Source of the DNA: Muribaculaceae bacterium
GTDB taxonomy: Bacteria > Bacteroidota > Bacteroidia > Bacteroidales > Muribaculaceae
Assembly (NCBI GenBank): GCA_014867205.1
Contig: WGUO01000012.1
Location: forward strand, 26,666-90,665
Direction of reading: 5' to 3'
Length of the DNA: 64,000 nucleotides
The notes under the pieces were generated by a model. The model made no database searches, was not told the DNA's origin, and was given only the letters and a program-made list of their open reading frames with translations. Below are positions 54,245-63,048 of the stretch, in pieces. The translations under genes and the position numbers were made by a program. The first letter of the stretch is position 1. Every line of letters starts with the position of its first letter.

Positions 54245-55126
54245 AATCGTTAGCATTGCTATCAGCCAGAGTGAGGCTGCGAACATAAGCATCGCAGTCT
54301 TGCCGAGTATCGGATTTAGCGTAGCTCCGCGAGAGTTCACGAGTTTCCGCCATATCAGGCAGTGCAGGGCAAGGTAGGCGACTGCTCCGGCCTGCCACCA
54401 GGGGCTGACGCGCATCGCCGTAGCCACCTCGATCAGCGCGAGTGCCGCGAGGCCGTTCACAAGGTAAAGCCACTGCATGGCGCGGCGTCCCCACCTCACG
54501 GCGAGTGTCCGCTTGCCGGCGGCGCGGTCATCGTCGATGTCGCGGTAGTTGTTCACCACGAGAACGTTGGCGCCCATGAGGCCTATCGCGAGCGAGAGAG
54601 GCAGTGTTACCGGCATCATCCTCCATGACTGCGTCTGGACATAGGTCGAGAACACCACGGGCACGAATCCGAAGAATATCACCACGGCAATCTCTCCGAG
54701 TCCGTGGTGCGACAGTGGATATGGTCCGGTTGAGTAGGCGAGCGCGAACAGCGCGACGGCTATGCCGATGGCTATCAGCCACCAGCCGCCCCAGTATATC
54801 AGCGTACACCCTAACAGGCATGTGGCTGCGAGCAGCCCGAAAGTGGCGCGCTTCATCGCCTCGGGCGATATGTCGCCTTCGGTTACGCCTCGGCGGAAGC
54901 CCTCACGGCCCTTGCGGTCAAGCCCGTTCTTGTAGTCAAAGTATTCGTTGGCGAAGTTGGAGACAATCTGTGCGCCGACAGCGAAGAGGAGGCAGATCAC
55001 GAACGGCAGTGTGTGGAAGCCATGGTAATGGGCGGCGCAGCCGGCCGACGTCACAACGCCCGCCACCGAGACCGGCAGCGTGTGGAGCCGCATTGCCTCG
55101 ATCCATGCCCGTGTCTTTCTGTTCAT
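54236..55126 (-). CDS. menA: 1,4-dihydroxy-2-naphthoate prenyltransferase
   Basis: 296 aa, a UbiA-family enzyme with about eight to nine membrane helices. The two Asp-rich motifs are present: NEYFDYKNGLDRKG and NNYRDIDDDRAAGKRT. It attaches the polyprenyl tail in menaquinone synthesis at the inner membrane. It follows the ADP-ribosylglycohydrolase gene by 38 bp. The last codons (ATT AAA GAT TAA) are part of a repeat element. Confidence 0.95.
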   Translation of the reverse strand: MNRKTRAWIEAMRLHTLPVSVAGVVTSAGCAAHYHGFHTLPFVICLLFAVGAQIVSNFANEYFDYKNGLDRKGREGFRRGVTEGDISPEAMKRATFGLLAATCLLGCTLIYWGGWWLIAIGIAVALFALAYSTGPYPLSHHGLGEIAVVIFFGFVPVVFSTYVQTQSWRMMPVTLPLSLAIGLMGANVLVVNNYRDIDDDRAAGKRTLAVRWGRRAMQWLYLVNGLAALALIEVATAMRVSPWWQAGAVAYLALHCLIWRKLVNSRGATLNPILGKTAMLMFAASLWLIAMLTIKD

Positions 55127-55164
55127 CTTGTCGGCAGTCCTCCTTTCGTCTGTGCGGTTTCGGT

Positions 55165-56115
55165 TCAGCAGGTATATATTCCGTTTTTCTCAAGATACTC
55201 CGTGAGCCTGTCTGAAAGGTCAAGCAGGTATTCAAAGCCTATGAGTTTCTCTTTCTCTTCAGGCAGCGCGTCATAACCATACTTGAGGCCCGCCATCGCG
55301 CCGGCTATCGCGGCGTTGGAGTCGGCGTCGCCACCCTCGGCGATTACGTTGTATATGGTGTCGGCGGCATTGTCGGAGTGCCAGAGTCCCCAGAGTGCGG
55401 AGGCCATGGCCTTGCGGGTCCATGCCTGGGTGGCCTCGTCGTCGACGTCGATGCGGTCTATCTCTCCGTCGCGCGCCATGCGCAGGAACGACAGCGTGCG
55501 CGGGTCTATGTTCTGGCACAGTTCCGCGAGATCATCGTATTCCTCCTCGCGCTCGTCGTGCAGCAGGCGGTGTATCATCCTGGCGAGTATGAGCGTGGTC
55601 GATACGCAACGTGTGTCGTCGTTGGTCATCAGCACCAGCCGGCGCGTGTTCTCATCCAGTTCGGAAGTTCTGCTGACAAGCCCGGTCACGAGGCATCGCT
55701 GCACGGCCTCGTTCGAGGCCTCGTGCAGGTTCTCGGTCTTCCATATGCGGTGGGCGGTCTGCACCGGATGCTCAAGCCACTCGGGGTCGGAGCAGAGCAG
55801 GCGCAGCACGGGGGCGATGTCGCGGGGGGTCTCGTCGTACCATTCCTTTAGCTTGCGCGCCATCTTGTGCATATGGAAGCCCCCCTCCTCGAGCACGCAC
55901 TCGAGCATACGCGTCACGAGCTCGGTGTCGTTGGTCCATTCCCCGCGTTTCCACTGGCAGCGGTGGGCATCGCGGATGATCTGGCTGAAATGCCTGAGGC
56001 CCTCAGGATAATATGCCCGTACCTCATTCCTGGTCATGAACTCGGCACCCAGTCCGAGGGCGTCTCCGAAGGCGAACCCGACCACGGCGCCTCTGATTTT
56101 GTCATTAAGTCTCAT
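55165..56115 (-). CDS. ADP-ribosylglycohydrolase family protein
   Basis: 316 aa, all-helical ARH fold. Metal-site motifs: GFAFGDALGLGAEF near the start, WTNDTELV (canonical WTDDT, with one Asp replaced by Asn) and GGDADSNAAIAGAMAGL. Members remove ADP-ribose from proteins or hydrolyse related nucleotides. The substrate is not predictable. A -7 box TATCTTTG lies on the minus strand at 56256-56263. Confidence 0.88.
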   Translation of the reverse strand: MRLNDKIRGAVVGFAFGDALGLGAEFMTRNEVRAYYPEGLRHFSQIIRDAHRCQWKRGEWTNDTELVTRMLECVLEEGGFHMHKMARKLKEWYDETPRDIAPVLRLLCSDPEWLEHPVQTAHRIWKTENLHEASNEAVQRCLVTGLVSRTSELDENTRRLVLMTNDDTRCVSTTLILARMIHRLLHDEREEEYDDLAELCQNIDPRTLSFLRMARDGEIDRIDVDDEATQAWTRKAMASALWGLWHSDNAADTIYNVIAEGGDADSNAAIAGAMAGLKYGYDALPEEKEKLIGFEYLLDLSDRLTEYLEKNGIYTC

Positions 56116-56287
56116 CTGTCTGTTAGGTTGGCCCGCGTCAGGAGAGTGTGACGTGGCCTCAAGGTTAGAGGTTAGTTGAATCCTCCGTCTCCGTTTTAGG
56201 CAGGCGGGGGCAGTTAGCCGATAGTGTGTGTTTATCGAAATAATCTTTATTGGGACAAAGATAACAAATTATTTTGAATGGATAATG

Positions 56288-56749
56288 CTATCTTCTCATT
56301 TTTTTGAAAAAATCTGTCATCAGCATTGAGCACTCCTCCTCGAGCACTCCCGACTCGACGGTGGTGCGGGGGTGTATCGCGCTGTTTTCCGCCCTTGCAT
56401 GCGTGAAATAGCCCCGCTTGGGGTCGGAGGCTCCGTAGACAATACGGCCTATGTGACTCCATCCGAGCGCGCCGGCGCACATGGTGCAGGGCTCCACGGT
56501 GACGTAGATCGTGCAGTCTGGCAGATACTTTCCTCCCGTCGTGTTGGCGGCTGCCGTCAGCGCGAGCATCTCGGCGTGGGCCGTGACGTCCGTCAGAGTC
56601 TCGGTCAGGTTGTGGCCGCGTCCTATCACGCGCCCGTTGCTCACTATCACGGCGCCTACCGGCACCTCTCCCCGCTCGAATGCCTCGCGGGCCTCGGCGA
56701 GCGCCATGCGCATGTACCGCTCGTCGGCATCTTTCGCTTTCTTTTCCAT
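56288..56749 (-). CDS. tadA: tRNA-specific adenosine deaminase-like nucleoside deaminase
   Basis: 153 aa from MEKKAKDADERYM at 56749, 1 bp after the ispH stop. The longer frame overlaps ispH and is rejected. Zinc site: HAE in DVTAHAEMLAL and PCTMC in TVEPCTMCAGAL. TadA makes inosine at position 34 of tRNA-Arg. Close relatives deaminate free guanine, and this sequence alone does not fully separate the two. It is the last gene of the five-gene operon. Confidence 0.88.
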   Translation of the reverse strand: MEKKAKDADERYMRMALAEAREAFERGEVPVGAVIVSNGRVIGRGHNLTETLTDVTAHAEMLALTAAANTTGGKYLPDCTIYVTVEPCTMCAGALGWSHIGRIVYGASDPKRGYFTHARAENSAIHPRTTVESGVLEEECSMLMTDFFKKMRR

Positions 56750-56750
56750 G

Positions 56751-57689
56751 TCACTCCTTGCAAAGTTGCTCGATTTCTGCGGCGATCTCCTCCATGAGCC
56801 ACGCCGGCGTGGAAGTTGCGCCACATATTCCAATTCTCTCGGCCCCATCAAGCCAATCGCGCCTCAGGTCGCCCGGCTCGTAGACAAGATGTGTTCGCGG
56901 GTTCACCTTGCGGCACTCCTCGAGAAGCACCTTGCCGTTCGAGCTCTTCGCGCCGCTTACGAATATGATTGTGTCATGGCTCGCCGCGAATCCCTTAATC
57001 TTTTCCGAACGCGTGGCCACCTGGCGGCATATTGTGTCGAAATACTCGAACTTCCCGCCACGCTTGCGTCTGCCGATCTCCTCGACGACGCGCCTGAATC
57101 CGTCGATGCTCTTTGTGGTCTGCGAGTAGAGCAGTATGTCGCGTTCCAGATCTATGCCGTCGAGCGCGTCGATGTCCTGGATCACCAGGGCGTTGCCGTC
57201 GGTTTGGCCCACAAGCCCGTTGACCTCGGCGTGTCCCTCCTTGCCGTATATCAGTATCAGGGGCATGCGTTCTGCGCGGCCCTCGGCCACGTCGCGCCTG
57301 GCCTCGTCGTAGGCCTGCTTGATGCGCTTCTGGAGCCTGAGCACCACGGGGCATGTCGCGTCGATCACGCGGTTGTTGTTGCGGCGCAGCAGCTCGTAGG
57401 TCGACGGCGGCTCGCCGTGGGCACGCAGCAGCACGGTGCTGTCGTGCATCTCGCGCAGGTCGTCGTGGGTCACGGTGGTCAGACCGCGGCGCCTCAGCCG
57501 CTCCACCTCCGAGGCGTTGTGTACGATGTCGCCCAGACAGGCGAGCGCACCCGTGCGGCCCAGCTCGGCCTCCGCCTTGTCGATGGCCGTGACGACCCCG
57601 AAGCAGAATCCCGAGTTCGAGTCTATCTCTATCAAGGGAATGCCCGGATCCTTGGGGGACCCGGGCTCTCCGTTATCATTCCTTATCAT
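56751..57689 (-). CDS. ispH: 4-hydroxy-3-methylbut-2-enyl diphosphate reductase
   Basis: 312 aa from the ATG at 57689, whose ATGA overlaps the cmk stop. The three [4Fe-4S] ligands are Cys in NSGFCFGV, DATCPVV and GICGATSTP. Other conserved parts are LGDIVHN, HGEP and QTT. It makes IPP and DMAPP in the last step of the MEP pathway, feeding menaquinone (see menA). Translation is coupled to cmk. Confidence 0.96.
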   Translation of the reverse strand: MIRNDNGEPGSPKDPGIPLIEIDSNSGFCFGVVTAIDKAEAELGRTGALACLGDIVHNASEVERLRRRGLTTVTHDDLREMHDSTVLLRAHGEPPSTYELLRRNNNRVIDATCPVVLRLQKRIKQAYDEARRDVAEGRAERMPLILIYGKEGHAEVNGLVGQTDGNALVIQDIDALDGIDLERDILLYSQTTKSIDGFRRVVEEIGRRKRGGKFEYFDTICRQVATRSEKIKGFAASHDTIIFVSGAKSSNGKVLLEECRKVNPRTHLVYEPGDLRRDWLDGAERIGICGATSTPAWLMEEIAAEIEQLCKE

Positions 57690-58375
57690 TCGTTTGCGAT
57701 TACGTTGTAGAGGTTCATGAGCCACTCCATCTGCTGGACGTGGGTCATCCTGTCATTGTCGAGCACGTGGGCGTCGGCAGCCTTGCGCAGCGGCGACACG
57801 GCCCGGGTGGTGTCGATATGGTCGCGGGTACGGATATTGTCGAGCACCTCCTTGTAGTTGGCCTCCAGGCCCTTCTCCTGCATCTCCTTGAGCCGGCGGC
57901 GGGCACGCTCCTCGGGCGATGCCTCGACGAACACCTTCATCTCGGCGTCGGGGAAGACGGTCGTGCCGATATCGCGGCCATCCATCACTATGCCCTTCGA
58001 CTTGCCGAAACTCTGCTGGAGCCGGGTAAGCCGCTCGCGCACCTCGGGTATCTCGGCCACGGGGCTTACCAGCGAGCTTACCTGCATGTCGCGTATCTCG
58101 GTCTCGACGTCGCGTCCGTTGAGCAGCGTGTGCTGCACGCCGTCGTCGCCGGCCGGCTCGAACGAGATGTGTATCTGCGGCAGCGCGGCCACGAGCGCGT
58201 CGTGGTCAACGTGGCCGTCGCGCGCCATGCCGTGCTCTATGGCGTAGAGCGTCACGGCGCGGTACATGGCCCCGGAGTCGACGTAGATGTATCCGATGCG
58301 CCGGGCCAGTTCACGTGCCATCGTCGACTTGCCCGACGACGAGTAGCCGTCGATCGCTATTATGATTCTCTTCAT
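57686..58375 (-). CDS. cmk: Cytidylate kinase
   Basis: 229 aa from MKRIIIAIDGYSSSGKST at 58375, whose ATGA overlaps the glgB stop. A frame extending 50 codons upstream is only the shadow of the Lys-rich glgB tail. P-loop GYSSSGKST, DSGAMYRAVTL, VMDGRDIGTTVFPDAE and the Arg-rich ERARRRLKEM lid are present. It phosphorylates CMP and dCMP. Confidence 0.96.
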   Translation of the reverse strand: MKRIIIAIDGYSSSGKSTMARELARRIGYIYVDSGAMYRAVTLYAIEHGMARDGHVDHDALVAALPQIHISFEPAGDDGVQHTLLNGRDVETEIRDMQVSSLVSPVAEIPEVRERLTRLQQSFGKSKGIVMDGRDIGTTVFPDAEMKVFVEASPEERARRRLKEMQEKGLEANYKEVLDNIRTRDHIDTTRAVSPLRKAADAHVLDNDRMTHVQQMEWLMNLYNVIANE

Positions 58376-60483
58376 TTCTCTGTCTTCTTGGTTCTTGTGG
58401 TTCTGGGCTTTGCCTTTGTCTCGGTTGCCTCGGCCTTTTTTGATGCCGCCGGCTTGCGTCCCGGACGCTTCCTGACCATGCGGAGCACCTGGGCCGTGCG
58501 CGCCGGAATGTACATCTTGAGCCATCCCTTGCCGGCGGGGTCGTAGAGGGGGTCGGGCTGCGTGAAGTGGTGTACCGAGTCGTCTACCAGGCCCTGGCCG
58601 CCGAACTGCGGGTCGTCTGAGTTGAGCACTACCTCATATTCGCCGGCGGGGGCCAGGAAGCCGTAGTCGGTGAACGACCGCGTCGGGCTCCAGTTGAACA
58701 CGAATATCAGGTCGCCGCGACGGAAGGCCAGCACCTGGTCGTCGTCTTTCTCCCAGAGTTTGTCTACCGGAAGCGCCTGGAAGTTGTAGACTCCCGACAC
58801 GAGTTCGATCATGGCGTTGTCGAAGCCATTGAGGAACTTGTACTTCAGGTCCTCACGGTCCACGAGGTCCCACTGCCTGCGGGCGTACTTGTAGCTCCAG
58901 CCGTTACCCTCGCGCGGGAAGTCGATCCATTCCGGATGCCCGAACTCGTTGCCCATGAAGTTGAGGTAACCGCCGTTGATCGAGGCCAGCGTCACGAGGC
59001 GTATCATCTTGTGCAGGGCCATGCCTCGCTCCACCACGCCGTTGTTGTCGCCGACCATCATGTGCCAGTACATCTCCTTGTCGATCAGACGGAATATGAT
59101 GGTCTTGTCGCCCACGAGCGCCTGGTCGTGGCTCTCGCAGTAGCTGACGGTCTTCTCGTCGGAGCGGCGGTTGGTCAGTTCCCAGAATATCGAGGTCGGG
59201 TGCCAGTCCTCGTCTTTCTTCTCCTTTATCATCTTGATCCAGTAGTCGGGGATGCCCATGGCCAGGCGGTAGTCGAAGCCCATGCCGCCGTCCTCGAACC
59301 TCGCGGCGAGGCCGGGCATTCCGCTCATCTCCTCGGCGATGGTGATGGCCTTGGGGTTGACCTCGTGAATAAGTATGTTGGCAAGCGTCAGATACACTAA
59401 GGCATTCGTGTCCTCGTTGCCGTCGTAGTAGTCGCCGTATCCTCCGAACGCCTTGCCCAGTCCGTGGTTATAGTAGAGCATCGAGGTCACGCCGTCGAAT
59501 CGGAAACCGTCGAACTTGTACTCCTCGAGCCAGAACTTGCAGTTCGAGAGCAGGAAGTGGAGCACGGAGTTCTTGCCGTAGTCGAAGCAGAGGGAGTCCC
59601 ATGCCGGGTGCTCGCGCCGCGAGTCGCCGTAGAAGTATAGGTCGTAGCTGCCGTCAAAGCGGCCCAGGCCCTCGATCTCGTTCTTCACGGCGTGTGAGTG
59701 TACGATGTCCATTATAACGGCGATTCCCATCTCGTGTGCCTCGTCGATGAGGCGCTTGAGGTCGTCGGGCGTGCCGAACCTCGACGACGCTGCGTAGAAG
59801 TTGCTGACGTGGTAGCCGAACGAGCCGTAGTAGGGATGCTCCTGTATTGCCATCAGCTGTATGGCGTTGTATCCGTCCTTGGCGATGCGGGGCAGCACGT
59901 TGCGGCGGAACTCGTCGTATGTCCCGACGCCTTCCTTGTTCTCGCCCATGCCGATGTGGGCCTCATAGATGAGCAGCGGCTTGGTGTCGGGTGTGAATCT
60001 CTTGACCTTGAACTGGTAGGGATGCTCCGGTGCATATACCTCGGCCGAGAATATCTTGGTGTTGTCGTCCTGCACCACGCGGCGGGCGTATGCCGGCAGA
60101 CGCTCTCCCTCGCCGCCGTCCCAGAACATGCGGAGCTTGAACAGGTCGCCGTTGTGCAGCCAGTCGGCGGGAAACTTGCCCTCCCATGCGCCGTCGGGGA
60201 GACGCTTCAGCGCGTAGCGCTCGTCGTCCTGCCAGTCGGTGAAGGTTCCTGTCAGCAGTATCTTGGTGGCGTGGGGTGCGTATTCGCGGAATATCCAGTC
60301 TCCCTTCTTGTCGCGGTGGAGTCCGAAGTAGTTGTATGCGTTTGCGAATTTCTTGAGGCTGCCGCCCGTGTTGACTGTCAGTTCCTCCATCTTGCGGATC
60401 ACGTCCTCGTGACGTCCCTCGATGGCGGCTGCGTATGGCTCGAGCCACGGGTCATTGCGCAGTATTGCAAGTTGTCTTTCCAT
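58372..60483 (-). CDS. glgB: 1,4-alpha-glucan branching enzyme
   Basis: 703 aa. An N-terminal CBM48-like domain (about 50-160, GDWIFREYAPHATKILLTGTF) is followed by the GH13 barrel with DIVHSHAV, the nucleophile Asp in FDGFRFDGVTSML, the acid/base Glu in AEEMSG, and the final ESHDQ-type motif YCESHDQALVG. The C-terminal beta domain is followed by a Lys/Ala-rich tail of about 30 residues (KRPGRKPAASKKAEATETKA), which is unusual. It introduces alpha-1,6 branches in glycogen. Confidence 0.95.
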   Translation of the reverse strand: MERQLAILRNDPWLEPYAAAIEGRHEDVIRKMEELTVNTGGSLKKFANAYNYFGLHRDKKGDWIFREYAPHATKILLTGTFTDWQDDERYALKRLPDGAWEGKFPADWLHNGDLFKLRMFWDGGEGERLPAYARRVVQDDNTKIFSAEVYAPEHPYQFKVKRFTPDTKPLLIYEAHIGMGENKEGVGTYDEFRRNVLPRIAKDGYNAIQLMAIQEHPYYGSFGYHVSNFYAASSRFGTPDDLKRLIDEAHEMGIAVIMDIVHSHAVKNEIEGLGRFDGSYDLYFYGDSRREHPAWDSLCFDYGKNSVLHFLLSNCKFWLEEYKFDGFRFDGVTSMLYYNHGLGKAFGGYGDYYDGNEDTNALVYLTLANILIHEVNPKAITIAEEMSGMPGLAARFEDGGMGFDYRLAMGIPDYWIKMIKEKKDEDWHPTSIFWELTNRRSDEKTVSYCESHDQALVGDKTIIFRLIDKEMYWHMMVGDNNGVVERGMALHKMIRLVTLASINGGYLNFMGNEFGHPEWIDFPREGNGWSYKYARRQWDLVDREDLKYKFLNGFDNAMIELVSGVYNFQALPVDKLWEKDDDQVLAFRRGDLIFVFNWSPTRSFTDYGFLAPAGEYEVVLNSDDPQFGGQGLVDDSVHHFTQPDPLYDPAGKGWLKMYIPARTAQVLRMVRKRPGRKPAASKKAEATETKAKPRTTRTKKTEK

Positions 60484-60501
60484 AGGTTATATGTGTATTT
60501 T

Positions 60502-62139
60502 CTATCTGTTTCTGTTTGGGTTATTTGATGATATTTCGACAGACTGCCGTCTGTCGCCCGGTGCTGTCGGGCCGTCGGCGTGCAGGCAGTGCCTGATCAC
60601 GGCGCGCAGCGCGTCGGAGTCCTTGCCGCTCGACTTGAGCGTGTCGAGCACGCCGCCGATGTATTCCTCCTTGCTGCGGTAGCCCAGCATCTGGTGTACA
60701 CCCGAGTCGGGGAGCATCGGCTTGTGGTTGAACACGCGCAGCACGCCCCGGTAGTCGTTGTCGCGCGTCATGACGGCGAACTGCTCGCGGAGCTCGTTGT
60801 AGTGACGGCGGGGCTGCAGTTTGGTTATCAGGCCGCGCAGGTGTGTCTCCAGGGCGGTGATGCAGCTGAACCGGGCGTCGATCTTGCACTCCACGTCGCG
60901 CTTCACCTTGTGGCGCACATGCTGCAGGGCCTGCTCCTCGGAGTGGCTGCGGAACATGCGCATCACGTCTCGCTCCACGCGGCGCATTATCTTCGCGCCG
61001 TCTCGCCCGCGCCTCCTCGCCATTATCTTGATAACCTCCGGGAGGAGGAATATGTTCTCTATCTCCGCGACATCGGGCACCATTATCCTCTTGTCGCGCA
61101 GGTAGCCCACCTCCTGCTCCGTGCGCCGGTCGCGGTCAACGATGCCGTAGCTCAGCAGGTGGTGCATCGACTGCTGGTCGTTGAAGGCGCGGGTCGTCTC
61201 TATCACCTTGTTGCACGAGCCGAGCGGCCTGACCGTCATGTCGGGGAACACGAGGCTATACAGGCGCACGTCGATCGAGTGGCTGGCGTCGCCCTCTATG
61301 AAGAGGACCGGCCTGCGGCTGCCGGCGAACTCCACCATCAGGTCGCGGGTGCGGCTCCCGGGGTCGAGTATGTCGTAGTCCCACGCGTGCCGCGCCGAGT
61401 CGAAGCGCTTCACCCAGATGCAGGTGTTGTGCGTGCGCGTGCTGATGAAGTCCTCGTCGACCGAGTTGTAGACAAAGGTGCAGTCGGGCCTCAGCTCCTC
61501 GATCGAGTTCCACAGGTTGCCCAGGATCGAGGGGTGTACGAACAGGGTGGGGGAGTCGACGAATATCACGGCGTCGGGCATGGCGTAGAGCGTCGCGCCG
61601 AGATAATAGAGCGCGGCCTTCTCTCCCTGGCTCAGCGAGTGGGTCGAGATCAGGTCGTCGCCGCTTGCCGTCGAGAACATCAGCCTGCCCGTGTCGCGAG
61701 TTATGCGGTTGCCGGGGAACACCTGCTCCCAGTGACGCTTGATGATGTCGAGCTTTGTGGGCCGCATCCTGAGTTTGCGGTCAGGCTGTGTCTCTGCCTG
61801 CGCCTTCATCTCCAGCAGGCTCTCGAGCTCGTCGGCAAAGAGCATGTAGACTATCTTGTCGAGCTCGCTCACGGCGTCGGTCCGCATATAGCTCTGCTGG
61901 CGTATGGCGCGGCGGTACAGGGCGTCGACAGACCCTGGCATCGTCGACTCCTCGCGCTCGGCGTAGAACGCCGACAGCGCGTTCAGGCAGTAGGCGCGGT
62001 CACCGCAGAGACTCATCATCTCGTCCATGAACCTGGACTTGCCGGCGCCGTTGCCGCCGATTATGGTGATCTGGCGCGAGTCGCCGAGACGGTCTGCTGA
62101 TACGCTCTTGAGTGCGGGGGGTAGTTTTATATTCGTCAC
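60502..62139 (-). CDS. OLD-like ABC ATPase with TOPRIM/DUF4435 domain
   Basis: 545 aa. Walker A GGNGAGKS (28-35), ABC signature LSQGEKAAL (169-177), and Walker B VIFVDSPTLFVHP (191-203) with Ser196 where a catalytic Glu is usual. From about residue 270, FIEGD and IVDRDRR give the Glu and DxD of a TOPRIM-type nuclease fold (DUF4435-like). This is the architecture of OLD-family nucleases, many of which act in phage defence. It is the first gene of the operon with glgB, cmk, ispH and tadA (18-bp gap to glgB), so a housekeeping role is also possible. Confidence 0.8.
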   Translation of the reverse strand: MTNIKLPPALKSVSADRLGDSRQITIIGGNGAGKSRFMDEMMSLCGDRAYCLNALSAFYAEREESTMPGSVDALYRRAIRQQSYMRTDAVSELDKIVYMLFADELESLLEMKAQAETQPDRKLRMRPTKLDIIKRHWEQVFPGNRITRDTGRLMFSTASGDDLISTHSLSQGEKAALYYLGATLYAMPDAVIFVDSPTLFVHPSILGNLWNSIEELRPDCTFVYNSVDEDFISTRTHNTCIWVKRFDSARHAWDYDILDPGSRTRDLMVEFAGSRRPVLFIEGDASHSIDVRLYSLVFPDMTVRPLGSCNKVIETTRAFNDQQSMHHLLSYGIVDRDRRTEQEVGYLRDKRIMVPDVAEIENIFLLPEVIKIMARRRGRDGAKIMRRVERDVMRMFRSHSEEQALQHVRHKVKRDVECKIDARFSCITALETHLRGLITKLQPRRHYNELREQFAVMTRDNDYRGVLRVFNHKPMLPDSGVHQMLGYRSKEEYIGGVLDTLKSSGKDSDALRAVIRHCLHADGPTAPGDRRQSVEISSNNPNRNR

Positions 62140-62196
62140 TTCGGTCAGGTTTTGCGGCGTTTTGGGTCAACGTTGTAAATTTAGTAAAATTTTTCC

Positions 62197-62204
62197 TAAC
62201 TTTG
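62197..62204 (+). promoter_or_regulatory. ribE -7 box
   Basis: TAACTTTG, 29 bp before the ATG. GTTG at 62172-62175 is the likely -33 element (21-bp spacer). Confidence 0.65.
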
Positions 62205-62233
62205 CATAATCAAATCATAAAAAAGAATAAAAC

Positions 62234-62875
62234 ATGTTTTCAGGAATAGTTGAGGAGGCTGCCCGCGTGGTGGCTCTCCGCAGGGATGGTGACAATCTGC
62301 ACATCACGCTCTCCTGCTCGTTTGTCGGTGAGCTCGGCATCGACCAGAGCGTCTCTCACAATGGCGTATGCCTTACGGTGGTGGCCCTGCCGGGCGACGG
62401 AACATATACCGTCACGGCGATACGCGAGACTCTCGAGCGCTCGAACTTAGGCACGCTCGAGCCGGGCAGTCTGGTGAATCTTGAGCGCAGCATGCGCATC
62501 GACGGCCGTCTTGATGGCCATATCGTGCAGGGACACGTTGACCAGACAGCCGTCTGCACAGCCGTCAGCGAGGCCGACGGCAGCTGGTATTATGACTTCG
62601 AGTACCGCGTGCCGCGCGAGATGGCCAGGCGTGGTTACTTCACGGTCGACAAGGGTTCCGTGACGGTCAACGGCGTCAGCCTCACCGTCTGCGAACCGGC
62701 CACACGCCCTGCCGACGACGACCCGGAGACGCTGGTCGGAACCTTCCGCGTCGCGATTATCCCTTACACCCACGAGCACACCAACTTCCGCGACATACGC
62801 AGCGGCTCGGTGGTCAACCTCGAGTTCGACATCCTCGGCAAGTACCTGGCAGGGATATTAAAGATTAGTGATTAA
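62234..62875 (+). CDS. ribE: Riboflavin synthase, alpha chain
   Basis: 213 aa. Two lumazine-binding repeats: MFSGIVEEAARVVAL to about residue 95, with SVSHNGVCLTV, and a second from about 98, with GHIVQGHVDQTA and VNGVSLTVCE. It condenses two 6,7-dimethyl-8-ribityllumazine molecules to riboflavin. No FMN riboswitch is seen. Its last codons (ATT AGT GAT TAA) lie inside a repeat element. Confidence 0.96.
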   Translation: MFSGIVEEAARVVALRRDGDNLHITLSCSFVGELGIDQSVSHNGVCLTVVALPGDGTYTVTAIRETLERSNLGTLEPGSLVNLERSMRIDGRLDGHIVQGHVDQTAVCTAVSEADGSWYYDFEYRVPREMARRGYFTVDKGSVTVNGVSLTVCEPATRPADDDPETLVGTFRVAIIPYTHEHTNFRDIRSGSVVNLEFDILGKYLAGILKISD

Positions 62876-63048
62876 AGATTAATAAAGATTAGAGATTAGA
62901 GATTAAAGATTAATTAATTATAATAACGCAATTATAAATTTTTAAGGGACTGAGGCGATGAATCAAATCGTGCCTTAGTCCCTTAATCTTTATCTAAAAA
63001 TTAATCTCTATCAAAAAATTAATCTTTAATCTTTAATCTTTAGAATTT
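62858..63048. repeat. Inverted AAAGATTAA-type repeat element with central terminator
   Basis: Left arm (62858-62915): units ATTAAAG, ATTAGTG, ATTAAAG, ATTAATAAAG, ATTAGAG, ATTAGAG, ATTAAAG. Right arm (62984-63048): the complementary TTAATCTTTA and CTTTAATCTTTAATCTTTAG. In the centre AAGGGACTGAGGC (62944-62956) pairs with GCCTTAGTCCCTT (62972-62984). The arms supply the stop codons of ribE and of the opposing DUF4923 gene. Confidence 0.9.

Noticed and set aside
58376..58525. Longer cmk start
   Set aside because: It is the out-of-frame shadow of the Lys-rich glgB tail; the ATGA overlap start at 58375 matches the family N-terminus.
62140..62233. FMN riboswitch before ribE
   Set aside because: The leader is only about 25 nt from the -7 box to the ATG, too short for the RFN element, and none of its conserved sequence is seen.
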